From IMG/VR virus record IMGVR_UViG_3300033150_002146, positions 1-22,823 of that record: a DNA stretch of 22,823 nucleotides; one strand, given 5' to 3'. Positions within the stretch are counted from its first letter, which is position 1; the number at the start of each line of letters is the position of its first letter. This DNA is from a virus. The position numbers and the translations under genes are program-made. Below the pieces are notes generated by a model. That model was not told where the DNA came from, made no database searches, and saw only the letters and a program-made list of their open reading frames with translations. Positions 14,825 through 22,287 of the stretch are shown one piece after another.

Positions 14825-15774
14825 TGTTGGACCCTATTAATGAACTACGAAGGGCATTAGCAGAGAGCACTGGAGGTGGATACGAGGGTATTTCGGATAT
14901 TCTGCCCAAGGAAGTTGACCGAATAATCACTCAGATGGTTGAGCATTTAAATCCGGTTAGGCAAAATCTCCCAAGGAAGAAAGGTTCAGGTGCTGGCGTT
15001 TATATCAACCGTAGAACTCCTGGTGCTACGAAAGCTGCATTTTATGCGGATACTGATTCGTTCACTGAGGAAACTGGGACTTATGATCAAGTATCTTTCC
15101 TCTATAAGACGATTGGTACACAGGGGAAAGTTACTCGTAAAGGAAGGGCTATAGGCTCTGCTTATATTGATATTTTGTCTCAGGAAATGGAGGCAAAGGC
15201 GGATGATTTTAAAGATAAAGAGGAATATGCGCTTTATTGGGGCGATTCTTCAACCGATTCGAAAGAGTTTGATGGATTATATGCATTGTGTGATTCCGCA
15301 AATGAGATTGGTGCTGGCACGGATTCTACTGGTGGTGATTTAACTTTGACTCTTTTAGATCAGGCTATGGACGCGATTAGGGGAATGCCCACTTTATTGC
15401 TGTGCTCCAAAAGAACACGGAGGAGAATTAGAGCTTTGTTACAGACTCAGCAACGGTTTGTGAATGTTGTAGAGATTAAAGGTGGATTTAAGGTTTTAAG
15501 TTATAACGAAGTTCCCATACTTGTAAGTAATCAAATTCCGGATACCATGCAAGTTGGTGCGGCTGGCGTTACAATCACTAGTTTGACTGGTGGCTCCTTT
15601 AGTGCCTTATTCTTTGTTGATACGACCAAGGTTTTTATTTCTGAGCTTACACCTCTTACTGTTCAACCGCTTGCAAAAGAAAGCAGCCAGTATGATAAGT
15701 TTGATATTTTCACGGATGAGGTTTTAGTCGCTCGGGATCCACTTGCCATTTCTTGCATTGTTGGAATTAAGTAA
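14824..15774 (+). CDS. Major capsid protein, HK97 fold
   Basis: The 316-residue protein directly follows the protease-scaffold gene with a TAATG overlap and AAGGAGGTG upstream, the usual place of the capsid gene. Features of the HK97 fold in family order: a helical N-terminal arm; an extended loop region, YDQVSFLYKTIGTQGKVTRK (about 89-108); the spine helix around SAYIDILSQEMEAKADDFKDKEEYALYWGD (about 114-143); an A-domain with LDQAMDAIRGMPTLLLCSKRTRRRIRAL; and a C-terminal strand set ending FTDEVLVARDPLAISCIVGIK. Many copies form the shell. A strong terminator lies just downstream, as expected for the most abundant late product. Confidence 0.88.
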   Translation: MLDPINELRRALAESTGGGYEGISDILPKEVDRIITQMVEHLNPVRQNLPRKKGSGAGVYINRRTPGATKAAFYADTDSFTEETGTYDQVSFLYKTIGTQGKVTRKGRAIGSAYIDILSQEMEAKADDFKDKEEYALYWGDSSTDSKEFDGLYALCDSANEIGAGTDSTGGDLTLTLLDQAMDAIRGMPTLLLCSKRTRRRIRALLQTQQRFVNVVEIKGGFKVLSYNEVPILVSNQIPDTMQVGAAGVTITSLTGGSFSALFFVDTTKVFISELTPLTVQPLAKESSQYDKFDIFTDEVLVARDPLAISCIVGIK

Positions 15775-15796
15775 TTAAGCCTTGAAAAAGTTTGGA

Positions 15797-15827
15797 CCCC
15801 CCGAGAATTTAGCCTCGGGGGGTTTTT
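15797..15827 (+). terminator. Rho-independent terminator after the capsid gene
   Basis: A perfect 9-bp stem, CCCCCCGAG (15797-15805) with CTCGGGGGG (15814-15822), closes an 8-nt loop and is followed by TTTTT. It is the most GC-rich stem in the window and lies 23 nt after the capsid stop. Confidence 0.93.
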
Positions 15828-15836
15828 AAAATATCC

Positions 15837-15866
15837 TTGACTTTTTAAGTTGAAATGTTGTATGTT
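15837..15866 (+). promoter_or_regulatory. Sigma70-like promoter for the connector-tail operon
   Basis: TTGACT (15837-15842), an 18-nt spacer and TATGTT (15861-15866) lie directly after the terminator. The next gene starts 36 nt beyond the -10 box, with TAGGAGG before it. The pair restarts transcription after the capsid terminator. Confidence 0.6.
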
Positions 15867-15901
15867 AAAAGAAATTTTTTCTAAAAAGTTAGGAGGTAAA
15901 C

Positions 15902-16270
15902 GTGATTAAGTTAAAATATGAAGGACCGTTTGAGAGTCCGTACTGGGAATTTGCAACTTATCAAGAATTAGTTCGAGTTGTTAATGGTGAATGTAAAGTT
16001 CAGCATGAAGAAACCGCTCAAACTCTTGAACTTCATGGTTTTAAACGTGTAGGTATTAAAATTGAAAAGCCAACCCCGCCGGAAACTCCTCCTGTTGTGA
16101 GAATTCCCTCCACCCTTACAAGTAAAGAGAAAAAAGTTCTCGAAATGTATAATAAGGGCGATGCTAGTATTTCTATGATCGCAAAGTCGCTGCGTATTAG
16201 TAGAAAAAAAGTTGAAGAAATTTTAGATCGACATAAGTCATTGTTAAAAAAGGAGGAAGGAAATGTTTAA
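15902..16270 (+). CDS. Small protein with C-terminal helix-turn-helix
   Basis: This 122-residue protein has an N-terminal beta-rich part (residues 1-58), a proline-rich link (KPTPPETPPVVRIP, about 59-72) and a C-terminal three-helix region (TSKEKKVLEMYNKGDASISMIAKSLRISRKKVEEILDRH). The C-terminal part matches the helix-turn-helix of LuxR/sigma-4 type (EKKVLEMY...IAKSLRIS...VEEIL). It probably binds DNA and may regulate the late operon it opens, or it may be a small capsid-associated protein as is often found after the capsid gene. GTG start with TAGGAGG. It overlaps the next gene by 8 nt. Confidence 0.6.
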   Translation: MIKLKYEGPFESPYWEFATYQELVRVVNGECKVQHEETAQTLELHGFKRVGIKIEKPTPPETPPVVRIPSTLTSKEKKVLEMYNKGDASISMIAKSLRISRKKVEEILDRHKSLLKKEEGNV

Positions 16271-17084
16271 ACAAGTATACGCAAGCGACAATATTTTACT
16301 TCAATACGACTTCGTTTGTGGAGGCGTAACTGTACAAGTTGAGCAACCTCAAACTGACGTGTTCGATCCGTATGGTAATAAAGTCGCGACTTTGGATTTA
16401 AAACTTGTAGCCGGGCATTATCTTACTTATTACACAGCCCCTTCAACTACGTTGGGGACTTATTTTGCAATCGCAAAGGGAACTTATAATCATGAACAGG
16501 TTCTTGCTGCTTCGCGTATTCAATTTGATGTATTAAACGCGTTAGATCTTGAATTGGCGACGTTAGAAGAAGTTAAAGATTATTTAGGGATTACTACTTA
16601 TACCGAAGATTCAATTCTCCAAGGTTTACTTTTAGCCGCTTCAAGTGCTATTTTGCAATATACTCAGTTCAAGTTGGGGATTGTCACTAAAACCGAAATC
16701 AAAGAGTTAAACAATGTTTCAAGTTATAGTTTAAGGTATTTCCCTATTAATGAAATTACTTCAATTACGTTAGATGATGAAGAGCTAGTAGAGGGGACGG
16801 ATGAGGATTATTATGTGGATAAGACTCTGGGAATTTTGTATTTTCCCGGTGGGTTAACTGGTTTATTTGAGTGTGTTTATACAATTGGAGAAACACAAGT
16901 ACCGGCTCCCATGAAATTAGCTTGCCTAAAAACAGTGTCAACCTTATATAATTTGAGAGAATCTGAAGGTTTTTCATCTCAACGAATTTTGAGCAATGTT
17001 GAAAATTATTTGCGTGACGTAAAAATGGATTTAATGTTCGAGGTTCGAAGTTTGTTAGAGCCTTATCGACGTAAGTTGGCTTAA
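16263..17084 (+). CDS. Head-tail connector, gp6-like, with N-terminal beta domain
   Basis: Residues about 93-273 match the gp6-like head-tail connector (adaptor) family: the opening LATLEEVKDYLGITTYTEDSILQGLLLAASSAILQYTQF, then strands with YFPINEITSITLDD and YYVDKTLGILYFPGG, then a C-terminal helical part. The adaptor ring docks under the portal. The N-terminal 90 residues are an additional beta-sandwich-like domain (VCGGVTVQVEQPQTDVFDPYGN) not needed in ordinary connectors, which are about 100-200 residues long. It may decorate the neck. ATG start with AAGGAGGAAGG upstream. Confidence 0.75.
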   Translation: MFKQVYASDNILLQYDFVCGGVTVQVEQPQTDVFDPYGNKVATLDLKLVAGHYLTYYTAPSTTLGTYFAIAKGTYNHEQVLAASRIQFDVLNALDLELATLEEVKDYLGITTYTEDSILQGLLLAASSAILQYTQFKLGIVTKTEIKELNNVSSYSLRYFPINEITSITLDDEELVEGTDEDYYVDKTLGILYFPGGLTGLFECVYTIGETQVPAPMKLACLKTVSTLYNLRESEGFSSQRILSNVENYLRDVKMDLMFEVRSLLEPYRRKLA

Positions 17085-17109
17085 TTGGAAAAAAGTTAGG
17101 AGGATAATT

Positions 17110-19011
17110 ATGTCAAAGATTTCTGCAATAGTTTATACTTCTGAAGATTTGGTTGCAACACTTAATGCTATTTTACCGCTTACCACTTTTAAAATTCCAG
17201 TAGTTGTAGTAGGCCCTCATCACACTGAAGTTTGTCGAGCATTAGGATGCGATGTATATAGTGGTGGGAATACATTTAAGAAATATCTTGTAGCTGGTCT
17301 TCGTAAAGTAAAATCTGATCTATTTCTATTTTTAGATGGACGTTTTTCACTTTCGAATATTGAATTTTTAGATGAGGCTGCGGAATTGTTGAACGTCCCT
17401 GACGTAGGTTTCGTCGTTCCCTCTTTAATTAAGAGCGCCGGCCCTCAAAGTTATAAAAGAAAAGAGAAAGGCCCAATTTCGAAAATTGCACCTTGGTGTT
17501 TTGTGGGAAGAACACAAGAGTCACTGCGTTATTTTGAGAGCGTTACTTCAAAATTTAGTGATGTAAGAGTTGTAATGTATGTAAGTTACTTAATGATGCG
17601 CGAAGGTAAATTTTCTCATGTGATTCCTAAGTATACTCTTGAGCAAGAAGGGGAAGCTAAAGTAGAAAGGATTTTTTCAGATCAAATTAAAGAAAAGCTG
17701 CACCCCGTTTTGTTATTCAGAAGTCATCAAAAGGGCGTTGCTCCTCCATCTGAGATAACTGACTTGTTTGAGAGAGTCGAGGTTTGCTCCCTATTTGACA
17801 TTCCTAAGTTCAAAACCAATGAATTAGTTTTTATTTTGAAGGAGGGTGAATCCTTTGGGCCAAATTTGACAAAATCTTTGATTGACCGACTATGTTATAA
17901 TCCCGATCCATTTGTTTTTGCTTATCAATTTCCTATTTTGAAAACATGGGATAAGAGTCATTTTTTAGTTAATGAAGTGACTTGGGAAGTTAGAGCGTTT
18001 CAGGCATTGGAAAATACTACCGCACGTGTTTTGGTAAATCCATTTTATTTCCAACAATTGCCTTATGAATGTTTAAGAACTACATCAGTTCCTATATTAA
18101 AAGCAATTTCAAATAAACCTGAGACTGGGACAGTCGCGTCTTTAAAACATCCGACTTTAACAATTGCAACAATAATGAAAGATGAAATGAAAAATCTTCC
18201 TACTTATTTAAGCGCAGCATTACCTTTTGCGGCGGAAATCATACTTGTAGATACAGGTTCATCGGATGAATCTAAAGAATTTGCGTTGAAGTATAATTGT
18301 AAGGTAATTGAGGCTGATCTGAATAAAAATTTCTCAGGAGCGCGAAACAGGTATTTAAAAGATGCATCTAGTCAATGGTTATTACATCAAGATTTGGATG
18401 AGATTGTTGATTATAAACAAATTTACTTAATGTTGTTGAAGGTTCCTGTGGTAGTAGACGGTATCCAATTATCGGTACATAACCTGACACCTCAAGAGGG
18501 GACAGTTGTTTTTCAGGACGCTTTACGATTGATTCAGAATCCCAAAACTTGGTTCTATTCAAACAGAGTGCATGAGACACTTGAAAGGTGTGCAACTGAA
18601 TTAGGCAAGCAAATTTTACGTACTTCGGATATTATCATTTATCATTTAGGATTTTTATCTCCAAGGATGAAGGAAAAATTGGCGTTTTATAAAGAACTAA
18701 CAACACTTCAACTTGAAGAGGAACCTGAAAATCCTCTACCCTATTTTAACTTAGCCTTAGATTTGTTAAATGATACGGATGAACATCCCGAAAACTTTGA
18801 CGTAGCGCTTGAACTTTTACACGAGGCAGTTAAATTACAGCCAAGCTTTTCACTTGCACAATACGAGTTATCGAGGATATATTGTACTAAAGCACTATTT
18901 GCGATTGATGAAACTTTAAAGTGGGTTCCGCCCGATCACCCGATGATTAGGTTAATTAAAGCTATTTACAAACCTTTGAAAGAGTATACTGAGAGGTACA
19001 TTATTAAGTGA
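17110..19011 (+). CDS. Two-domain glycosyltransferase with GT2 domain and TPR-like C-terminus
   Basis: Residues about 347-530 are a GT-A fold family 2 transferase: TIATIMKDEMKNLPTYL opens it, VDTGSSDES (381-389) binds nucleotide, and HQDLDE (D428, D430) is the metal-binding DxD. Later, FQDALRLIQNP and NRVHETLE are typical of TPR-linked GT2 proteins. Residues about 540-610 form paired helices like TPR (NPLPYFNLALDLLNDT, then LELLHEAVKLQPSFSLAQYELSRIY). Residues 1-330 hold a second GT-A-like region (AIVYTSEDLVATLNAIL, FLFLDGRFSLS) whose DxD is not clear, perhaps degenerate. It lies between connector genes, so a virion protein target is plausible (inference). RBS TTAGGAGG. Confidence 0.75.
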   Translation: MSKISAIVYTSEDLVATLNAILPLTTFKIPVVVVGPHHTEVCRALGCDVYSGGNTFKKYLVAGLRKVKSDLFLFLDGRFSLSNIEFLDEAAELLNVPDVGFVVPSLIKSAGPQSYKRKEKGPISKIAPWCFVGRTQESLRYFESVTSKFSDVRVVMYVSYLMMREGKFSHVIPKYTLEQEGEAKVERIFSDQIKEKLHPVLLFRSHQKGVAPPSEITDLFERVEVCSLFDIPKFKTNELVFILKEGESFGPNLTKSLIDRLCYNPDPFVFAYQFPILKTWDKSHFLVNEVTWEVRAFQALENTTARVLVNPFYFQQLPYECLRTTSVPILKAISNKPETGTVASLKHPTLTIATIMKDEMKNLPTYLSAALPFAAEIILVDTGSSDESKEFALKYNCKVIEADLNKNFSGARNRYLKDASSQWLLHQDLDEIVDYKQIYLMLLKVPVVVDGIQLSVHNLTPQEGTVVFQDALRLIQNPKTWFYSNRVHETLERCATELGKQILRTSDIIIYHLGFLSPRMKEKLAFYKELTTLQLEEEPENPLPYFNLALDLLNDTDEHPENFDVALELLHEAVKLQPSFSLAQYELSRIYCTKALFAIDETLKWVPPDHPMIRLIKAIYKPLKEYTERYIIK

Positions 19012-19595
19012 TAAAACTAGCGAGCTTCGATTCAATTAAACATCAATATAAAGTAAGAAGATACGCACAGTTATTATACCCTAGTCTTCAATGTGAAGCA
19101 AATGTTGAAGTTCCCCTACAAGTTACTTTAATTAATCCCGCAACATCCTTGCGAGTAACTTTGATTCATGGTGCAGCCTCTGCGAAATGTACGTTAAAGA
19201 ATTTGAGTATTAGCGCGACTTTAAACTTGACACAATTTACTACTAGCCCAACTGTAAATGATTTTGACAGCCTTACTTCAGTAGAATGTGATGCTGATTG
19301 TATTATTTCAATTTATACAGTTAAGGAATCTAATATTGAACTAGGTACTATATGGGGAGCGCTTTATTCTGAACGTCGTTCGTTGGGTGCAGATGAATTA
19401 GGAAGGATTACTTTGGTTTCGTCTCGGGTAATGGCTTGTTTACCTGTTACTGGATTGGAAATTAAAGCAAATGATATGTTAATTGATACAGAGACTAGTG
19501 AACATTATACAGTATTAACAGCGCAGAAAGGCTTCGATAGAAGAGGACGTCTTCATCATTGGGAGTTAGACGTAGTTGAGGCAGTAGAACGATGA
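19008..19595 (+). CDS. Head-closure (stopper)-like neck protein
   Basis: This 195-residue, beta-rich protein lies between the connector region and the gp10-like gene, where phages place the head-tail stopper. Its last 60 residues (GLEIKANDMLIDTETSEHYTVLTAQKGF...HHWELDVVEAVE) resemble stopper proteins that carry a D-x-L/I-x-D...Y-x-V strand pattern ending in a beta hairpin. The first 120 residues are an added beta domain containing three cysteines. GTG start overlaps the previous stop (GTGA). The call rests mainly on gene order plus this C-terminal pattern. Confidence 0.5.
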   Translation: MIKLASFDSIKHQYKVRRYAQLLYPSLQCEANVEVPLQVTLINPATSLRVTLIHGAASAKCTLKNLSISATLNLTQFTTSPTVNDFDSLTSVECDADCIISIYTVKESNIELGTIWGALYSERRSLGADELGRITLVSSRVMACLPVTGLEIKANDMLIDTETSEHYTVLTAQKGFDRRGRLHHWELDVVEAVER

Positions 19596-19966
19596 AAATT
19601 AGGCTTAGATTTCCTTCACCTGATTACTTGTCAACGACTTTAGATGATAAAGTTCAAAGAACGATTAGTGTGATATATGATGAGCTTGAGAAATTAGTCG
19701 GGAGTTCAAAAATTACCCAAGAAACATTACGAAAAAGGGGTAATCCTTATGCAAGAAGACGCCCGCGAAACTTATCACCTTTAGTGCATGTCCAGTCTGG
19801 TAAATTGAGTTCGGCACTTATGAAATCACGTAAAGGTATAGTTTGGAAGGATAAACCAAAGTATGTTGATTATGTACTAAAAGGGACCTCTAGGATGATT
19901 CCACGAGAATTTATTCTTGCAGCTTTGAAAAACGCGGAATCTAAGCTCAAGGAGATTTGGAAATGA
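19592..19966 (+). CDS. HK97 gp10-like neck / tail-completion protein
   Basis: The 124-residue basic protein has the layout of the gp10-like family: an N-terminal helix (LDDKVQRTISVIYDELEKLV), then RKRGNPYARR, then a conserved LVHVQSGKLSSAL motif and a C-terminal YVLKGTSRMIPREFILAALK. The GT-x-MIPR-x-F signature is typical. These proteins join the neck and tail in siphophages. ATGA overlap with the gene before and with the gene after. Confidence 0.75.
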   Translation: MKIRLRFPSPDYLSTTLDDKVQRTISVIYDELEKLVGSSKITQETLRKRGNPYARRRPRNLSPLVHVQSGKLSSALMKSRKGIVWKDKPKYVDYVLKGTSRMIPREFILAALKNAESKLKEIWK

Positions 19967-20388
19967 TTTATTTGTTCGAAGTCCAGGAGAATTTAAAAGA
20001 TTTAATTGAAGATATATTAGCTACTGCATCTCAAACTTATTCAGTTAGCTTAACTCGAGCACCTGTTTTAACTGATTCATTCCCAGAGGAATTAGTAGTT
20101 CCTGAAACGCTTATGAAATTAGAGGATATTTCGGTTCGGCCTTATTTTTTACGCTGTAAGTGTGAATTACGGCTTTACCTTGCAGTTGAATTGGGTGAAG
20201 ATAAGATTATAGATTTGTTAAATTTTATCGAGTCTCATTTGAGAGCAGAGCTAGAGCAAAAACATGATACTCCACATACGAATTATTTTGGAAGTATTAG
20301 TAGAGTTTCTCGAAAGTTTAGTAAGGAAGAAAATGTAATAATTGGTAGTTTTGAGTTTGAGGTAAATGGAATTGAGCACATTGAGTAA
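19963..20388 (+). CDS. Tail terminator-like protein
   Basis: ATG 19963 forms ATGA with the previous stop and has AGGAG about 8 nt upstream, so I prefer it to TTG 19957. The 141-residue protein has an N-terminal helix, strands around RPYFLRCKCELRLYLAV, a long helix (DKIIDLLNFIESHLRAELEQ) and a C-terminal strand pair with VIIGSFEFEV. This is the alpha/beta order of tail terminator (gpU-like) proteins, which cap the tail tube and meet the head. The call rests on length, order and position between gp10-like and tube genes. Confidence 0.6.
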   Translation: MIYLFEVQENLKDLIEDILATASQTYSVSLTRAPVLTDSFPEELVVPETLMKLEDISVRPYFLRCKCELRLYLAVELGEDKIIDLLNFIESHLRAELEQKHDTPHTNYFGSISRVSRKFSKEENVIIGSFEFEVNGIEHIE

Positions 20389-20614
20389 TAATGAGTGGCG
20401 TTGTGAAAATTGTAGAGCTATTTTAGGTTATTTTGATGGTGAGGATATTTTGAGGATTAAATACAAAGACTTGTATTTTTTCGTTTTTTCAATTACTGGC
20501 ACGACACAGGTTAAGAGTTTATGTAGAAAATGTGGGAAGATAAATTCGATATTTGTTAAGTCCGGGAAGTCACAGCCATCTTCGAGTATAGTTGAACTTG
20601 AAAAGTATTTGTGA
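20366..20614 (+). CDS. Com-like zinc-ribbon protein
   Basis: The 82-residue protein has two knuckles, CENC (C13, C16) and CRKC (about C52, C55), around a beta-rich core (ILRIKYKDLYFFVFSI). The opening RCENCRAILGYFDGEDILRIK and the closing CRKCGKIN resemble Mu Com, a zinc-binding RNA-binding protein that allows translation of the mom DNA-modification gene. No mom gene is visible here. ATG 20366 lies inside the end of the tail terminator gene; no strong ribosome binding site is seen. Its 70-nt downstream gap leads to the tail tube start. Com-like function is inferred. Confidence 0.5.
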   Translation: MELSTLSNNEWRCENCRAILGYFDGEDILRIKYKDLYFFVFSITGTTQVKSLCRKCGKINSIFVKSGKSQPSSSIVELEKYL

Positions 20615-20683
20615 GTGAGTTTTTTAAATGTTAACTAGCAGCTGAAGTGGGAGTAAAATTAATAGTAAGGGAGGTGAAAATTA

Positions 20684-21850
20684 GTGAATACGCCAACTTA
20701 TAATACCAAGCGCCTGAACTAGCTCGGGCCCCTAACTAGTAATAGTTAGGTGAAAAGCTCGCTTGGTCAGGGAAGCCTAAGTCCAATAGGATATGGTAAC
20801 CCTGAGGGGTTAGATTTGAGAGAATCGAAGCCCTGCAGAGACTTTCTTGGGAGACTTGTTGGTGGAGCTTAACGTAATTTATAAAAGCGAGAAATTTAAA
20901 GTTTTAATAGATGATCGAGATGCGGATCTTGTTACAAAAGGATGTTACATACAGAAAACACGTGAAAAATCTGGATTGTTATATTTACGAGTTTTTGCGT
21001 CTAAGAATGGATTTAAGCGAAGGCATTCTGACATGAGGCTGTTACACATATTAGTTGTTGAAAAAGTGCTTGGACGAAAGTTAAAACCTAATGAGGTAAT
21101 TCATCATATTAATGGTAACCCATTTGATTGTCGAAGGGATAATTTATTGGTCATGAGACAAAGTGAACATGCTAGACTTCATATGGTTATGAGTGTTGAA
21201 TATGCGAAAAATATTTTTCAAAGTCTTTCAAGCGACGAGAAACTTCAGTTATTAGAAAAACTGCTTTCTCGTAAGACGCGAGACATCCGTGGAATTTTTC
21301 AGGTGATTGGACCTGGAAAAGACAATATAATTACGGATGAAGAGATAGTCCACACTCATCGAAAGATTGAGAGTAAGTGACAATTGACGTCGGTGCAGTT
21401 AAAACTGGTGCAGTGTTAACTTTTACTCGTGATAAGTTGGAGGTTAAACAAGGTTCTCCTGAGAGTTTGATCAAGCAATGGGTTATTACTGAAACAGTTA
21501 GACTTGAAGTAGTTGGTCATGAGTGGAATATTGATAATTTGCAATATGCTATTGGAACTGGTATAATTTCAACTAATGGTGATGAAAAGACAATGGATGT
21601 AGGTGGAGATATGGAGGTTAAGGAAGCTTCTCTTAAGTTCGTGCATCAGATGCCGGCTGGTGGTACGGTTGAAGTTGATATTTGGAAAGCGCAATCTGCT
21701 GGCGAGCTGTCTGTTACCTTTGGTGGTGATCCTCATGAGTTTCCCTACACATTTGTTGCGCTGGACGCTAGTACAGATTGGAGTGGTTCTTCATTACCTT
21801 CAGCTGGTAGGTTATGTCGTATTAAGTTAACCGGCGATTTTTCTTCGTAA
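20684..21850 (+). CDS. Major tail tube protein, split gene (exons 20684-20715 and 21394-21850)
   Basis: GTG 20684 follows a strong GGGAGGTG. The frame reads MNTPTYNTKRL and then hits TAG at 20720, inside the proposed intron. Joining U20715 to 21394 restores a frame of 162 codons that continues AVKTGAVLTF. This resembles phage tube proteins that open with a short polar stretch, Thr-Pro-x-Tyr and a Gly-rich strand. Exon 2 is beta-rich (LEVVGHEWNIDNLQYAIGTGI, then ASLKFVHQMPAGGTVEVDIWKA, then YTFVALDAS), as expected for a tube monomer. Position before the G/T chaperones and tape measure agrees. Without splicing only a GTG at 21377 could start exon 2, and it has no good ribosome binding site. The exact 3' junction is inferred from frame and the need for a terminal G. 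Confidence 0.75.
20716..21393 (+). ncRNA. Group I self-splicing intron (probably subgroup IA)
   Basis: Helices visible: P1 GCCUGA (20712-20717) with UCGGGC (20724-20729), having the required U-G wobble at U20715; P2 20731-20738/20743-20750; P3 AAGCUC 20755-20760/GAGCUU 20865-20870; P4 CAGGG 20768-20772/CCCUG 20800-20804; P5 GCC 20775-20777/GGU 20795-20797, flanked by AA on both sides; P5a 20781-20784/20789-20792; P6 AGGG 20805-20808/CCCU 20831-20834; P6a GAUU/AAUC; P7 GACU 20840-20843/AGUC 21347-21350; P8 CGUAAUU 20873-20879/AAUUACG 21329-21335; P9 21355-21360/21365-21371 capped by GAAA. R-like CAGAGACU and S-like GAGAUAGUCC are present. About 20 nt between P7 and P3' fits the P7.1/P7.2 of subgroup IA. 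The 5' site is firm, the 3' site moderate. Confidence 0.88.
20847..21380 (+). CDS. Intron-encoded HNH homing endonuclease
   Basis: Residues about 66-105 hold an HNH core: LLHILVVEKVLG, then VIHHINGNPFDCRRDNLLVM, with the HH pair, the N of HINGN and the closing RRDNL seen in HNH_3-type phage intron enzymes. The N-terminal part (KVLIDDRDADLVTKG...LRVFASKNG) matches the DNA-contact region common before HNH in AP2/HNH-like homing nucleases. It would cut intronless tail tube alleles and so spread the intron. Start is uncertain: TTG 20847, or GTG 20862 with GGGAGA 7 nt upstream. The ORF begins before P3' and P8 and runs past P7', so its first and last residues are encoded by ribozyme core sequence. 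Confidence 0.85.
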   Translation: MGDLLVELNVIYKSEKFKVLIDDRDADLVTKGCYIQKTREKSGLLYLRVFASKNGFKRRHSDMRLLHILVVEKVLGRKLKPNEVIHHINGNPFDCRRDNLLVMRQSEHARLHMVMSVEYAKNIFQSLSSDEKLQLLEKLLSRKTRDIRGIFQVIGPGKDNIITDEEIVHTHRKIESK

Positions 21851-21885
21851 AATAAAAAAATTTGACGCCTAGGAGGTGCTTTTTT

Positions 21886-22287
21886 ATGTCTGCTTTTGAT
21901 GAATTCATTTCTGGAACTAATGAAATAACTTTAAGTAAGGGAGAGAGGGTTAATGTCCCCCCTCTTACTTGGGGTAAAGAACTCCGCATTTATAATATAA
22001 TCACAAAAATCTTTTCTCGTTTCCCCGCTGGAGATGTTGATGACGATAATTTAAACGTGTCTAGTGAATTAGCTTATACTTTTATGACCAGTTTTGCTAC
22101 AGATATCACAGAGATCGCAGCTTTAGTTTTTGATAAAGATAAGAAATGGGTGGAGTCTAATCTTACATCACAGGATATGGTGGATTTTGTTGTCCCTTTG
22201 TCACTTCACGTCTTCGGGAAGCTCGGGAAGGGTCTGTCCGAAGCGGTAAACAAATTGGCAGAGGAGACGTCAGAGGTGACAGTGTAA
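21886..22287 (+). CDS. Tail assembly chaperone (G-type)
   Basis: ATG 21886 has AGGAGGTG 7 nt upstream; an earlier TTG at 21862 is not needed. The 133-residue acidic protein (LSKGERVNVPPLTWGKELRIYNIITKIFSRF...) has the pattern of siphophage gpG-type chaperones and sits between the tube and the tape measure genes. It coats the tape measure protein during tail assembly. Frame -1 is open from 22161, overlapping the last 127 nt of this gene and running to 22556, so a -1 ribosomal frameshift would yield the longer G-T protein, as in lambda. No classical X-XXY-YYZ heptamer is evident. Confidence 0.75.
   Translation: MSAFDEFISGTNEITLSKGERVNVPPLTWGKELRIYNIITKIFSRFPAGDVDDDNLNVSSELAYTFMTSFATDITEIAALVFDKDKKWVESNLTSQDMVDFVVPLSLHVFGKLGKGLSEAVNKLAEETSEVTV

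Noticed and set aside
14103-14930. Several open frames on the minus strand opposite the scaffold gene
   Set aside because: They mirror Glu/Ser/Lys-rich codons of the scaffold, give Ser- and Leu-rich low-complexity proteins, and have no ribosome binding sites.
20705-20767. ACCAAGCG (20705-20712) with CGCTTGGT (20760-20767) as a simple regulatory hairpin
   Set aside because: The pairing is perfect but competes with P1 and P3 of the group I intron. It could be an alternative fold before splicing, but I do not list it separately.
21377-21850. GTG 21377 as the true start of the tail tube gene
   Set aside because: There is no Shine-Dalgarno at proper spacing and the site lies in the 3' end of a well-supported group I intron. 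The strong ribosome binding site is at 20669-20676 before exon 1.
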